From Meandrina meandrites (taxonomy: Eukaryota > Cnidaria > Anthozoa > Scleractinia > Meandrinidae): 64,000 nucleotides of DNA. The notes below the pieces were generated by a model. The model ran no database searches. It worked only from the letters and a program-made list of their open reading frames with translations, and was not told the DNA's origin. The stretch spans positions 9,082,102 to 9,146,101 of the forward strand of contig OY855906.1 of NCBI GenBank assembly GCA_963693305.1. The letters are read 5' to 3'. Shown piece by piece: positions 36,101 through 49,000 of the stretch. The position numbers and the translations under genes are program-made. Every line of letters starts with the position of its first letter. The first letter of the stretch is position 1.

Positions 36101-39100
36101 AATGTATTCGGTAATGCCATAAATTTCGTCAAACCTGAAACAGATTTGCTTTATAAATTTCATTCAGTACTTTTATTCCGCAGCGCTATACTTTTCTTTT
36201 CTCTGTGGCGCCCGTGTTAGGAATCGAGAAGAGGCCCTTACGATTTCCGTTTTAATTCTAATCGTTCCTCGAGAGGCCTAAACCTAGGAAGTACAAATGT
36301 TAATTGCGAAGCTATTTGGTGACTAAAAGAGTAAAATTGTTTTTATTTTTTGTTTCATTATATTACAGGAAAATCTGTTCGATTCTTGTCCAAATGGGAG
36401 CACAAGTCGACAGTCCTGACTCGTATGGCTGGACGCCACTGATGTTTGCTGCCAAGATCGGTTCCACTGGGTTAATTCAAATGTTTCTCGACTTGAACGC
36501 CGACATCGACCAGAAAGATCTAACAGGAAACACCGCACTCCTAATTGCATCTGCGAAAGGTCAAGTGAATGCTGTACAAATACTTTTAGATCGACAAGCA
36601 AGCTTGAAACCGGATGAAAATGGACTTAACTGCCTTGATGTGGCCGTTGAGAATCAACAGGGGGACGTTGTTATGGCTATTATAAAGAATTCTAGGTAAC
36701 AAAATAACTTCTACGTAACAAATTGCTCGAATGAGGAATCTGCTACTTCGTTAATGAAGTGTTTACAGAGGTGCTGTCTTCGGTTTGTGATAACTCGTGT
36801 ATTGAAAAATAAAGCAAAAAAGCAAAGAATCGAGTGAATGTCCGAATAAGGTATAATTGTTGGATCATTAAAGACCGTTATGTTTGATCATTCTTCTTAC
36901 CAATGTACGTTAATGCCTTGCTTGTTTTCGTTTCCAGATGGAGGGAGGTCTTGTCAGCGAAGAGCCCTGATGGTCAGAATCGAATGGGGAAGCTCATTCA
37001 ACGGTTCCCGGATGCTGCCAAGTCTGTCATGGATCTCTGTGTCCAGCGGTGTCTAGCTCAAAGCGCTATCAAATACGATTTCAGCCTTCTTGATCCAGGC
37101 CCTGACGATAAAAGTGGACCAAACGAGATGCCGTTCTTTGGTCTCGTGGTCATGGTCAAGCACAAGCAAAAAGAGCTCCTGGTGCACGATCTCTCCAGAA
37201 AACTTCTCAACATTAAGTGGCGTACTTATGGATTGTTCGTCTACTGGACAAACCTAGCCTTATTTTCATTATACCTGTTTCTGATGACGTTCTTCATGTT
37301 AAATAAGAGGAAAAAAGTTGTCCTCAAACGACAACACGATGATGGAGATGCCGACGACGGGGCCTTCGAACAGAAAGACATATTCAACAAAATAACGCCG
37401 TACCTCATCCTCGTATTTGCATCATTTCATCTTGCGAAAGAAGCCTACCAGATGGTCGTTCAACGTTGGGCGTATTTCAAGCAATGGACAAACGTGCTGG
37501 AATGGGTACTTTACGTGTCGACCATAATATTCATACTTCCCTACGTGTCCGCGGGCTTTTCAAGTCTTCGAGGCGATCCGAGGATCACCTGGCAAATAGG
37601 AACAGTTGCCGTGTTCCTGGGCTACATGAACTTGATATTGTTCGCGCAGACTTTGGAACATGTCGGCATCTACGTCACAATGTTTTTCCAAGTGGCAATG
37701 ACGGTGCTCAAAACGATCAGTCTTTTCCTGTTGTTTGCTGTTGCTTTCTCCGTGGTGTTCTATATACTGTTTAGGGAGCAGGTAGGATACTGTTAAATAA
37801 TACATTACATAACATCTTGACCTAATTAAAGGTTGTTAGATTATTGCAGTACACATAATATGACAATCATTCTCCGTGTCTAACATTTGTTTCGTTCGTT
37901 TGTAGGGTAACCTCCGGCATTATCACGACTATCTTCTTGTAGTTATTTAATTATAATTAAGTTACGGCCTCCCTAATGCGGCTACGCCGTTAATGATGTA
38001 GCCAGATAGTAGTTGGTGAGTGGCCACATTATCGGAGTTACTATTGTATCCACGTGATAAAATTCAGTCCAGATCTTAACTGGAAAAAAGTTCCGTTTCA
38101 AAAGAGCATTTTTTTTGTTTAATCGAATTCGTCATATTCGACTTGGACTCTGTATAGCCTCAGAAAGGCCTTTAAAAAAGATTCCACGGTCAGATCGAGA
38201 AACACCACTGCATAGAATATGTACCTTTCCAGTCCTCCAATTCCGATTTCGGACCGATTCATAGAGATGAAAGCAAAAATTTCCAGTAGGAAAGTCTAAT
38301 ATAGCTTTAAAACACTAAGAGGGGTAAACAACCTCCTCATAAAACACTTTAGATGCCATGTACAGTTTTCCCTTTTCTTCCTTTCTCTTGGTTTGTTGTA
38401 TTTTCAATCGTCTGCACGAGATGACAGTTCGATTGCTCTTTTCCAGACGGCTTTCGACACCTTTTTCCTGACGCTAGCAAAGGTGATTGTGATGACTGTT
38501 GGCGAGTTGGATTATACCACAATACTGGTAGACAGCTTAGAGGCCAAGAATCCTGAATCGAATGCACCTCTTGTGCCTTATAGAGAATCCTCGTTTGTCT
38601 TCCTCTGCCTCTTCATTTTTGCCATGCCCATCATTCTTATGAACCTTTTGGTAAGTAGCATTGAAGCCTACATATGGAACAAAATAGCACCTTGCTGGAG
38701 GGCAAGGTACGCTCTGGGACATTCTAAACAAAGAAACGTCTAGCGTGACTGGTTGAATTTGCTTTGTTTTGGATGTGCCGGGTTAAAAGCCCCCCCCCCC
38801 GCCATCCTCCCCCCTCCTGGAAACAAAAAGCCCTTCCTGCAGTACTGAACATGGCTAAATGTTGCTTTATTATCACTGAATTGAAAAGCTATTTCGATCA
38901 ACACTGTCATGGCTCGTTTCGAGAGGGATTTTTTATTCCGCTTATAAGCCCCCCCCCCAGGATGAAAGGCCCTCCGTTTATTAGCCCACCCAAAACCCTT
39001 TACGAAGTTGTATAAGCCCAGGGCTTATAACCGGAATATTTTACGGTATATCCGTTTCTGGCATGGTTTCTTTAGCCCTCAATGTTACATCTTATGTTAG

Positions 39101-39932
39101 TCTTGTGTCTTATACAGGTCGGTTTAGCCGTGGGGGACATTGAATCAGTGCAGAAATATGCATTTCTGAGGAACAAAGGGAAATTTGTAGACTTCATCGT
39201 CGAAATTGAAAGAAAGTTCCCAAAATTCATAACACGCCGTTTTCACAAGCCTCTGTTGGTGGAAACTGGACACTACGTGAAAAAGAAGATTTCGTCACAG
39301 TGAGTATCTGTGTGGGAATATATCAAACCTTATCTGCTAGATCTAGAGTTAATTTTAAAAATGTACGTGCATGCACTGTTGCTATCCATTTCGTTTTGCC
39401 AATGTTACATGGCTCTCGTTCAGAGAGACTTAATAAGATTTGTAATTGTGTAGTTCTCTGACCTCATTTCACGCCCTCCCCCCCCCCCCCCCCCTTTTTT
39501 TGTAGGAGTTAACTCCTGGATCATTCAGGATAATTTTACTTGCCCCTTCCATCTGCAATCCTTGAAGTTTCTGGTACGTTTAACTTCATAACAGCAATTG
39601 GCAACAGTTGCCGTAGCTCTTTTTATTAAGCTCAAAACAATGGGCTTTTGAAGAGTCTGCAGATTAACCTGCTAATTCTTTTTACTGAGAAGCGGCTTCC
39701 ATTTATTATCCGCAGGAAATTTTACTTTGAAGACGGAGATCTCGGCAGTGAAGAGCAAAGAGCCGAAATCGAGGATGAACGGAGACTTAAAGTGCTCACC
39801 AAGGAAATGGCGAAGGCCAAGAAACGGCAGCTGTTTATCATTGATGCCATTCACGACCAGCGGAATATTTTATTGGCTGTAGCTGCCAAAGCTGGCGTGG
39901 ATACTCGCGAGGAAGATACCATCAACCACTAG
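29588..39932 (+). CDS. TRPA1-like: TRPA1-like ankyrin cation channel, gene 3 (complete, 1096 aa)
   Basis: Exons: 29588-29922, 31559-31902, 32265-32577, 35000-35327, 35740-35936, 36369-36695, 36938-37781, 38447-38650, 39118-39299, 39716-39932. All phases agree. The ATG at 29588 is chosen because the open frame upstream has no other ATG and MNIDFAPSP matches gene 2's N-terminus. The layout equals gene 2: about 15 ankyrin repeats, pre-S1 linker with Cys649 (MDLCVQRC), S1-S5, pore VMTVGELDY with Glu916, S6, [13 protein letters not shown], and a C-terminal charged helix (VLTKEMAKAKKRQ). By eye most residues are shared with gene 2, so this is probably the most recent tandem duplicate pair. The acidic S1-S2 loop is shorter (HDDGDADDGAFE). 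Intron 3 carries a CR1/L2-like LINE. The clearest nearby poly(A) hexamer is at 40145. Confidence 0.95.
30714..30836. mobile_element. Short MITE (GATTGCAGAATACCCGGCCC)
   Basis: The left end GATTGCAGAATACCCGGCCC is mirrored by GGGCCGGGTATACTGCAATC, 123 bp in all. It lies in intron 1 of gene 3 and is non-coding. Confidence 0.8.
32099..32150. repeat. (GACT)n microsatellite
   Basis: About 13 GACT units, one mutated to GACC, in intron 2 of gene 3. Confidence 0.9.
33063..33136. repeat. (AAT)n microsatellite, LINE 3' tail
   Basis: About 24 AAT units directly abut the 3' end of the minus-strand LINE fragment. On the LINE's strand this is an (ATT)n tail, as CR1/L2-type elements often have. Confidence 0.85.
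33137..34545 (-). mobile_element. CR1/L2-like LINE fragment, 5'-truncated and frameshifted
   Basis: Reading the minus strand from about 34545: GVFLDFSKAFDTVNH (RT block with a catalytic Asp), GIRGIPLSWFQSYLSNRKQYV, CGIPQGSTLGPLLFLIYIND and the catalytic FADD (KIFADDTNVFAS). After frame changes it continues with LGKTNFMI, KYLGVMIDESLTW, and a C-terminal block RYTAKQNFYKHRVKT with IDIWKDLPSYF. These are standard landmarks of the jockey/CR1/L2 LINE clade. The frame shifts near 34100-34135 and again near 33770-33880. The 5' half (endonuclease and finger domain) is missing. It lies inside gene 3 intron 3 in antisense. Confidence 0.85.
35404..35660 (-). mobile_element. SINE copy, minus strand
   Basis: On the minus strand the order is a tRNA-like head remnant (CCTAATCGTTTGTGCGCTGG), a middle part, and the tail words GTAACCCTACGATGGATCAG, ATACTCCTAGTCACTTCATG. 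These match the SINE at 1292-1572 in the same order. It is more diverged, with no clear B box. It lies in gene 3 intron 4. Confidence 0.6.
37782..38446 (+). other. Gene 3 intron 7, no further feature
   Basis: Intron between the S1-S5 exon and the pore exon. I see no repeat family or gene in it. Confidence 0.5.
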
Positions 39933-40144
39933 CCACTTGTCGTGTATTTGTCGACTGAAATTAAGACAGACAAAAAGAAAAGTTTTCACTTGATCAAAAA
40001 TGTTGAATGGTGAGAAAAGAATTGTCGTTCATGCTGCAGAAGGGAACAATCACACAAAGAGTCATTCCCATTAGGTGCCATTGTCAAAAAGACTGAATCT
40101 TAATAACTGGATTCAACTGATAGTTAATTCCCTAAAAGTGGAAT

Positions 40145-40150
40145 AATAAA
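40145..40150 (+). promoter_or_regulatory. Candidate poly(A) signal of gene 3
   Basis: AATAAA lies 213 bp after the stop codon of gene 3. Confidence 0.45.
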
Positions 40151-41074
40151 ACGTGGTAAATCTTGCAGATATAGTCAAGAAATTTTCATAAATCATCCAA
40201 AGGCGTTGATTGTCAAAATTTAACAAATCGTTCCTCCCTATCACATTTACTCGTGCCAGCTGGACACAGTTGTGACTAGTTCCAAACAACGATGCTTGTT
40301 TGCAGTCTCGGCCATAATATCACCCTTTCCATAAAGTAATCTAAGCATGCATAACGCCCGCGATTCATTTTTGATTTCGTTTTTTTCTTTTCTTGTATTT
40401 GTTAGCGATATAATTCTCTCGATTCGATACAATGTAATGGACTCTTGGTTGACGTGAGGGCCCAATAAGCGTGCATTGTTCAATTAAATTTAACCGCGTG
40501 AACATACAGTATCGACAATATCTTCAATGTGTGAATTTTGCATTGTATCTCTTTCTTTTATTTTTGGAGTTTTCTGTATGAATTAAAGTGGCCACTATCG
40601 ATATCGTTGTTGTTATTGTTGCCGTTGCTCCTCCCTCCTTGATCTAGCTCCTCCTCCTCCCTTTTCTTTTCCTTCAGTTGTTCTTTAGTTGTCTTGGCAA
40701 ATTTCTGTAGGGTCGGTGATAGACTAGACTATTCAGTCCCCTATTTTTCCATGAAGTCGCAGTAGAGGTTGATCGTTGAGTTCGATGGGCCGCCATCTTG
40801 TTTTACGAGCAAAAACTGGGGAGAGTTCAAAAATATACCCGTGGGTAAGGGAGCTAGGGGTTAATAACATCCGCCAAGGATTCTTTTGTAATGCATTCTA
40901 GAGCACCTCTAGATAAACAACAGTTGTTTGATTATTTTGTTTAAGAATAGATTAAACGAAATAAGGTGTTTGCCAAGCAGTCTACACCGCTTGAAAATTA
41001 CATATGCAGACTTGGATACTCTACCCTTCCTCTCAAAATTCACCTCACCACTCATTTGTACATGTTTAGACAAT

Positions 41075-41436
41075 ATAAGGCGGGGGTTCACCTGAAGCCC
41101 GTTTTTACACCGATTAACTTGGGTTTAATGCCAATATCTCGCTCCCGTTTCAAGCATTCCCAAACTCCCTACGCTCATCCCACAAAGCTATGTTTAGCGG
41201 TGTTTTGTAAATTTTTTGTTGATTTTTGGGGATGTTTGGGAAGATATAGTTTTTCTCAAAGGATTAGTAAAATTTGGAGAAATAAGAAATATTAAAGATT
41301 TAATGTGATTTTAAAATTAGAATTTGAAGTTAAAAATTAGGAGATGGACACCCAAACAGTCCCCTGACAACCTGTGGTGCTCTTGCGTTTAAACCTCTTA
41401 AAATTTCACTCCAATTTACCTTTACCCCCGCCTTAA
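41075..41436 (+). mobile_element. TTAA MITE (AAGGCGGGGGT), copy 2
   Basis: Same family and orientation as 28211-28584. The left TTAA is mutated (ATAA); the right end CCCCCGCCTTAA is intact. The two copies bracket gene 3 as direct repeats 12.9 kb apart. Confidence 0.85.
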
Positions 41437-43011
41437 GTCCGAAATTTAGTTTCCATCTGAAAAGACCAACTACGTGAGCGATACAAACAAACAACAAGTT
41501 ATGTCAAGGATCAACCTTGGCAACACCGACACCGCCAAAGAATGTTTGTTTAGTTTATTAATACTTGTTAGACATTCATACGTACACCATACAATGTATA
41601 CCTTTTGCTTTGAAATGGCTGAGAGTTTGAAAGGCGTTAATTCCAGCTGTCAGTAACTAGTCCCATGATTGTCAGTTGTAAGTATAAAAGGGTGTTTTAA
41701 TAGCAGGGTCGTGCACGATTCGATCAAAAATGTCTGTGAGTTGTCAGTATCGATCAGTACATGTTATGATATTACCGCATGTAACTTGACAGCTGCCTGA
41801 CCTCATCACCTGTTACTTCATATGAATTTGTTAGCGCGTTTTCTAGAAGCAGAAAAATCCTAGAAGTACTCGAGGAAACAAATAGACACGGGGAACAAGG
41901 ACTGAAGCCATATCGTCCCGTTATGTCCCTCCTACACCCCCTCCACCAAACCATGTTTTTTTGTTTTTCATCTTTATCCACGATTGTCCCGTGAAGTTTG
42001 AACTGAAGGCGTAGCCGTGAATGCTTGGACGGAAGGCCGATTATCCCTGGTTTGAGTTTGATTGCATTCACATTCACCGTTTGCAACCGCATTGGTCACG
42101 CAGAAACTGGCCGGGTTTAAATTGTGACAGGGTCTCGGCTGATATACCGTGCGTATTTTTAGAAGCATGACCTGTACTTTCCTACATCTTGCAATAGAAA
42201 GAAAAATTACCAAAAGTGGTGAAAGCAAAGAAATATCAAATAAAAAGGAATAAAAATAATTATTAAAAAAAAGTTAAAATTTCACCAGGATGGCAATTTG
42301 GATTTCTTGACCTCCTGTCTCAAAATCAAATTTGATGAATTGTAATCCGCTTTCATCCTTGCAACCCTGTACTTCTTATCCAAAATATTTGTTCTATTTT
42401 TCTCTACAGAATCTTTTCATCCTTGCATCTTGGTGGAATTTGGCAATTCAGTATAGAAATTAGGGCAGAGTTTTTTCAATACATTTTAGTTGTTTTGACC
42501 ACTTTGTTTATTTTTGACCGCTTTAGCCGTCAGGATCAGTTTGCCGTCTATATTTTCCGTTTTAACTAAGTTACTGGTCCAAGCTTTTCAAGAGATCCGG
42601 CAACACTCATCGGTTTGTCGCAGTGATAATGCAGATTTTTATTAAATAGAAATTAGGAAAGGGAGCTTTCGATAATGAGCCGGGACGCTGTCCATTTAAG
42701 TTTTGTTTTTGTTTTTTTGTTTTTTCCACCAAAATGAAAAATTTTAACCGCTGTTGGTCAATTAAACCATAGAAAAATGGAACGTGATGCCCTGTTAGGA
42801 AATTTTCGACTTTCCGGCATTGTTGGTCGCTGCTCTAATTAAACAGGATGTTATTGTTTCAGTTGTTCGGTATCCCTAGCTACTATTGTTTTCGCGAAGT
42901 ATGTTGTGTTCAGTGAAGCGTGTATCACTGACTAATTATCACGTTCATATTGCATGACGCTTAAATCGTTAAATTAACATGGCGTAAAAGTTGAGCACAT
43001 ATCACGTAAAA

Positions 43012-46000
43012 ATGTCTTACGGAGATATGGGAGATACAGATTCCAACAGGGCGAATTCGAGGATAAACGTTGGGGAATATCGCTCCCTCATAACTCGAGT
43101 TCGGCATAGCCCTATGGTCCAGACCAAGCGGCCTCAATCAGGAGGAAGACTCCAGCTTCAAGATGACTCAATTCGGTTGGGGTTGAAAATGGTTTCCTTA
43201 CAAGATGCGAACGTCGCTTTTCATCGCGCTGCGGCTAATGGAAACACCGAAGACGTGCGCAAGTTTCTGTCCGAGAAGAAATACGATTTGGACGCGTTGG
43301 ACGAGTACGGTTTCACCGCCCTGCATTACGCAGCTCAGTACAACAAAGTTTTCATCGTCAATATGCTTCTCGATTTTGGCGCTAAAGTGGCCGTTATAGG
43401 GGTAGACGGTTCGACTCCGCTTCATCTTGCTGCCAGGTGAGTAACACTAGGCTGTTACAACTTACAAACGTAATAGTGATTTTTCAAATTTGGCTCATAT
43501 CGAAGTAAGAGCGCCTTCAAACCGGCTGTGCTTCAAAAACCGGGTTCGTTCGACGCTGTCTGAAGATTAGTACAATATTATTTTCACGTAACTTCGATTA
43601 AATGCCTTTTTAATTCAAAACATGTCATAAGAATGTGCTCTGTAAGGTCAAGGTTTGAATGGGTATTTTCAGTTGTTTGTTTTCCCCTAACCCTGACCCT
43701 ACAACCACACGCACACCACACGAACGCCAAAATTTGCCGAGAGTTCTACTGGAAACTACCTGTGTAATGATGTGTGCTTGTAACTATTTATAGACGCGCT
43801 CCCCCATTAGCCTTCATGCAGAACTGAAGTCTAGTTCTAATATGCCGCCGACCTACCTGCGACATTTGTACAGTGCAGGCCTGGAATACTATCGCCGGCG
43901 CTCCGGAAAAGCCGCCTTAGTGCCTGTGTAGACCTGTGTAGTTGAACTCAAGTCAACTTCGCAGGCATGCCAGCGGTTAAGACCTACGACGATCTTTGTT
44001 GCCGGCGGCGTATTTTCTCATATGTGGGACTGAGTATCCCAGGTAGTGCCGGCTATGCTATGTCGTACGTAGGTCGGCGTCTATGAGAACCAGGCATACG
44101 CCGCCGGCAACAAAGATCATCGCAGGTCTTTACTGTCGGCATGCCTGCGAAGTTGACTTGAGTTCAACTTATATGTCGCAGGTAGATCGGCGGCATATGA
44201 CGACCAGGCTTTAGAGTCTCGCCGCAAAGTAACACAGATCTCGCAGCTGATCACGCAACTTCTTGATGACTGTTTTTATTTTTTACTAAGCAAATTCAGA
44301 ACTCATAAATTATTTTTCACGACAGATTTAAAGAGCGGTAGCGTGATCAATTTATCACTGTTATTGAAAATTCAAACAAATCAAAGATCACCGAAGCATC
44401 AGAATAAGGTAACTATAATCAAGACTGATTGTTGATATTCAAAATAGCAGATGAAAACTGTACTTTTAAAGCTTGCTGTCAAAGAATATCGATTAAACTA
44501 TTTGAATAATGAATGCCTTGCTGTCAACTTTAGTATATTGTCTCAATATTTTCTCATAAAAACCTAATATGTATTTCGTGACGTGCACCACCAAAAATGC
44601 ATCTGATTTTTTTATGAATTAAACATTAACCTTGTATTTCCATTCAAATCGCGCCGAGCTGGAGTCACGAAAAGCACGCTGAATTTGGAAACCTCGTTTG
44701 AAATTTAGCTTAGGCCCGGGTCGCGCTAGAGCGAATTTTGTTTGTGTTGGAAAAACAACATTTCTGTAATAATTTTAAAGGAACGGCGTCAAAAGCCAGG
44801 GAATTAACTAAAATGCTGGAAACGGAACGGAGGAATTTTGGAACGCTGGAATATTAAATTTGTACGTGTGTTGGACGACCTAACGAGGCTTTCTGTTTAT
44901 GGTAAAAGGTTGAGCTCTGTGGTGGGTGGGTGGGTGGATGGGTGTGACGTCTTAGCAGTTGACTCCCAGCAGTATAGAGAGGCACCGTGAGAGTAGTGTC
45001 TTGCCCTAGAGAACAGCACAAAGACCTCATCAAGAGATCAAAACCGGAATTCAACACTTTTTCCCTTTTCGTAAGGTTTAAAATCATCAGGTCAGGTAAC
45101 TCCCAATACAAAGAACTACAAAGACTTAAATTAAAGTTGAACCTCTGCCAACGGACACCTCTCCTAAGCAGACTTAGTCAAGGTCCCAGCCACATACAAG
45201 CACTATATTTTTACCCTCCCATAAGCAGACACCTCTCCTAAGCAGACACTTAGTCATGGTCCCAGCCACATCATACAAACACTGATTTCAGATTCCAGTG
45301 ATGTCCGCCAGTTACGGGACGTTCGACTGCAATTATTTACACTTCATAATGAGTTTTAAGGGAATAAGATAATGATTAATACAGATCCGATGAGGGAGCC
45401 TTTGGAGTTCATGATTAGAAACTGTTCCTTCATAGGTTCAATTCCATGGATGCGCTCCTGTCACTTATCGGCTCAGGAGCCAAAGTTAATACCACGAACA
45501 GCGTGACCGGTTCAACGGCGTTACACGAAGCCGCGGCGTTTGGGAACAAAGAAATCGTTGAGCATCTTCTTAAGAACGTCAAGGCCGATGCTAACGCTTC
45601 AGACTTCAAAGCCGTGACTCCACTCATGCATGCCAGTGGCTCGGGTTATAGCATTATCTGCCTACTCCTGCTGCAGTATGGAGCGAAGATTGATAGCTGT
45701 TCAGCTGAAGAAATGACGGTGCTTCATTTTGCCTCCACCAATGGAGATGCATATGTCACACAACAGATAGTTGAAGCAGGTAAGAGAATTTAAGAAGCTT
45801 TCTGTTGTTCATATACGGGAATGCAGGTGTTGCCTTTAATGGTCACAATAACGCCCTCTGATTACGAGGAATGGAGAAAACATAGAGGGGCGAACGAGAA
45901 AGAAAAGGAAAGGTCTCATTTGCCCGATAGTTCGCGCGTCTTTTATGCTTCGGTGTTCTCGCATATCAATTATGCTGCAGAAGTCAGACTATTAGTCGCT

Positions 46001-49000
46001 ACTTTATGACAGAACAAAAAATACTATCAGAAGTCTACTGGTAGTATGTAATTTCAGAATCCCTAAAAACAAACACATATCTTCCACTTCTATAGACTTT
46101 CGACCATAGGACATGAACCCGGCATAGTCAATCGATCGTTCGAAAATCGAACTCAATCGAACTCAATCCGTGGATTGAGTTCGATTGAGTTCGGCAATCG
46201 AACGAAATCGAACACCAGACTTTCAGTGAGTTCGATTTCCGAACAAATCGAATTCAATCGAACTCAATCGAACTCAATCCATCTGATTGTGTTCGATTGG
46301 ATTCGGAAACCGAACTCAATCGAACAATGGATTGCGTTCGATTGGCTCTGCCGGGTAAACCTATACAAAGCAAGCCCAAAGAAAGCTCATCAAAACAGGT
46401 TTTCCTTGTGCGTTTTTACAATTTATTTTTGTTACAGAAACCCCATTTATTAACTCTCCACGGCATTCAAAAGAACAGAACAGCAAACGTTGAAGCTGAC
46501 CTAATTGTCCGTGCTCGTTTGCAATTCGGAATGCACGGCCTGTCTCGCCTAATTTCCTTTAAAACCTTGAAAACTTCACCATCCTTGACGTCAAAGCGGC
46601 ATTTCTGGAAGCCATTTACTACACATTTGAAGCTTACAATCCACAGCGCATCTGAAGCCATTTCTGCGGAATTTCTTCGTTTACGAAAAACACGTACCCT
46701 ACACTCCGGGTTGAAGTAACTCGAGCTTCCAAGATCTGGTTATGGATTTTCAACGCCTATTTTGACCTGTTTTACACAAATCACGAGTTCGAAAATCGCA
46801 CATTCGATTGGGTTCGATTGATTTTTTTTCTTTTCGGTGAGTTCGATTTCGTTCGATTGCCGAACTCAATCGAACTCAATCCATGAATTGAGTTCGATTG
46901 GGTTCGATTGAGGTCGATTGAAATTTAGTTCGATTGGGTTCGATTGACTATGCCGGGCATGAACTATTTGCGGGTTTTATCTTGCCCATGATCCGCAGAA
47001 AAATTTTTGCGCAAAATAAATATTTATCACTGCCGTTGAGATAGCTGATGAGAAAATAGTATTTGATCGTTTGAAAGAGCAATTATTGAGAAATATACAA
47101 ATCATTCAGCAACTCGAAAAATAATTTTCCGAGTTTCCAACAGGAGTCAAACCCACGAACCTAAATTGTATGTTTAGTACAGATGAATCATAGGATTAAC
47201 TGTGACAAAACGTTTGGCACTTAGTCTACTAGAAGTAGTTTGTCGATGTTTCGCCCAAACACCAATTTGTTTTCCCACCCGAGTAACACATTTATTGTTC
47301 CAACATTCTATAGCAATTCGTCATTACTTCAAAAAAGAGCCCTCCTCTGTTTCAAAACCCGATATTAACCCAGACTTCAAACAGTTCATCAATAAATGCG
47401 ACTTGGATGGCAGTACGGCACTTCATTTGGCAGTACAGACGGGCTCCAAGGAAGTGTCCCAGGTCCTTATTCAGTATGGGGCTGATGTAAACTGTCAAAA
47501 CAAGAGCTTGCAGACACCTGTGTACTTAGCAGCGGTTGGAGGTCACCAGGAAGTGCTAAAAATGCTGATTTCACAAGGTGGAGATGTGAATGCAAGGGAC
47601 AGCCAACAGAAAACCGCCCTGCATAGGTATCTACTACTATTATCCATTACCAATAACCTGATAACCTTACAAAGAACGTTTAGCAGGACTGTTTCAACGA
47701 CAGCAATATTCAAATTTTTAAGCAGCCAAGAAATATTCATAGAATATGTTATTGCTTACTCTTTGACAAATGTAAAAAACACCGTCTTATAACAAAGGGA
47801 TTTAAACGGTGATTTGATTGGCTAGATTAAATTCTCGTTTTTAAAATCTAGCCAATCAGTCCATGTGTATGGAGGGGGATTTGGGACAAAAATCGGAACT
47901 GGGTCGTACCAGGACAACAATGAATCGTGTCCGCTGTCAATTTGATCATACCTCAAGGAAAATAGGTCGTACCATAAGGGAAATGGATCGTACTTCAAGG
48001 GAAACGGGTCGTACTTTTAAGGAAATGGGTCTTACCTTAAGGGCAATTGATCGCTCCTACAGAGAAACGATCGTACTTAAGGGAAATGGGACGTACTACC
48101 AGGGAACTTTGGGTCGTACATGGAAATGTGTCGTACCTCCAGATAAATGAATCGTACTTCGGGGAACTGCAATGGGTCGTACAGAGAAATAGATCGTAAC
48201 TCCGGGGAAGAATGCTCGTACCCTAGCATAAAGGAAAATGGATCGTACTTCAGTTGAACTGTACAGACATGTACGGGAAAATTGTGTCGTATCTCTAGTC
48301 TAGGAGAATGGATCGTAACGAAGAGTTATTGGGTCAGCAATCTGAATCGCAGGCTCGTTTTCCCTTACAACACGTGATTTCTCACCCGAGAAGAATGCTC
48401 GGTCGATGGCGCCATGTTTTCCTGAGTTTCTGGAAGTTCGTTCTCCGATCTTACAGAAAAGTGTTCTGGACAATGTCTAAAGAGAATGATCTTGTGAGAA
48501 AAACTTCTGAGGTTTTAAGAAGGGCTCTAAGTGAGCTAGAAACAAGCGCCGAACAGAGTTGTGGAAGCGAGCAAAATGAATGCCAAAACCGCGGGCAAAG
48601 TAATCAGAGCAGTGCTACAGATGAATTTAGGTAAGTGCCCATTTATATTTCACTATTTAGACAAGCCGGCTATTTTAAGTTTGCGTAAATAAATTAAGGT
48701 AGCTCATAGCAAATCTTGCCATTCAGTAAACCTAGAGAGATGCTTATAGAGCACTATGATGTAAGCTTACAGGCAACTACAATATTCATGAATATTACAG
48801 CTTCATACTGCATTTGCAGGAGGGCTTTTCCAGGACTTTGTTCTCGAAATGTTTCACGGCCAAGCACGTCAAGACAAAGGTCCTTGACACCACCTGTTGG
48901 AAACCCAAAGAAGAAAAAGGTTACAGGCTACAATGCACTGCACTTCCAGCCAGCGGAGACTTGGACTCATGACATATGTATTCTGGGAAGAAGAGATGAG

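Larger units (their letters stand above)
39933..43011. other. Intergenic region between TRPA genes 3 and 4
   Basis: This holds the 3' UTR of gene 3, a TTAA MITE at 41075-41436, and AT-rich DNA in front of gene 4. No coding gene or promoter element is recognisable. The last few hundred bases presumably hold the promoter of gene 4. Confidence 0.55.

Noticed and set aside
42991..43011. Earlier start for gene 4
   Set aside because: The first codon there is TTG; the first ATG is at 43012.
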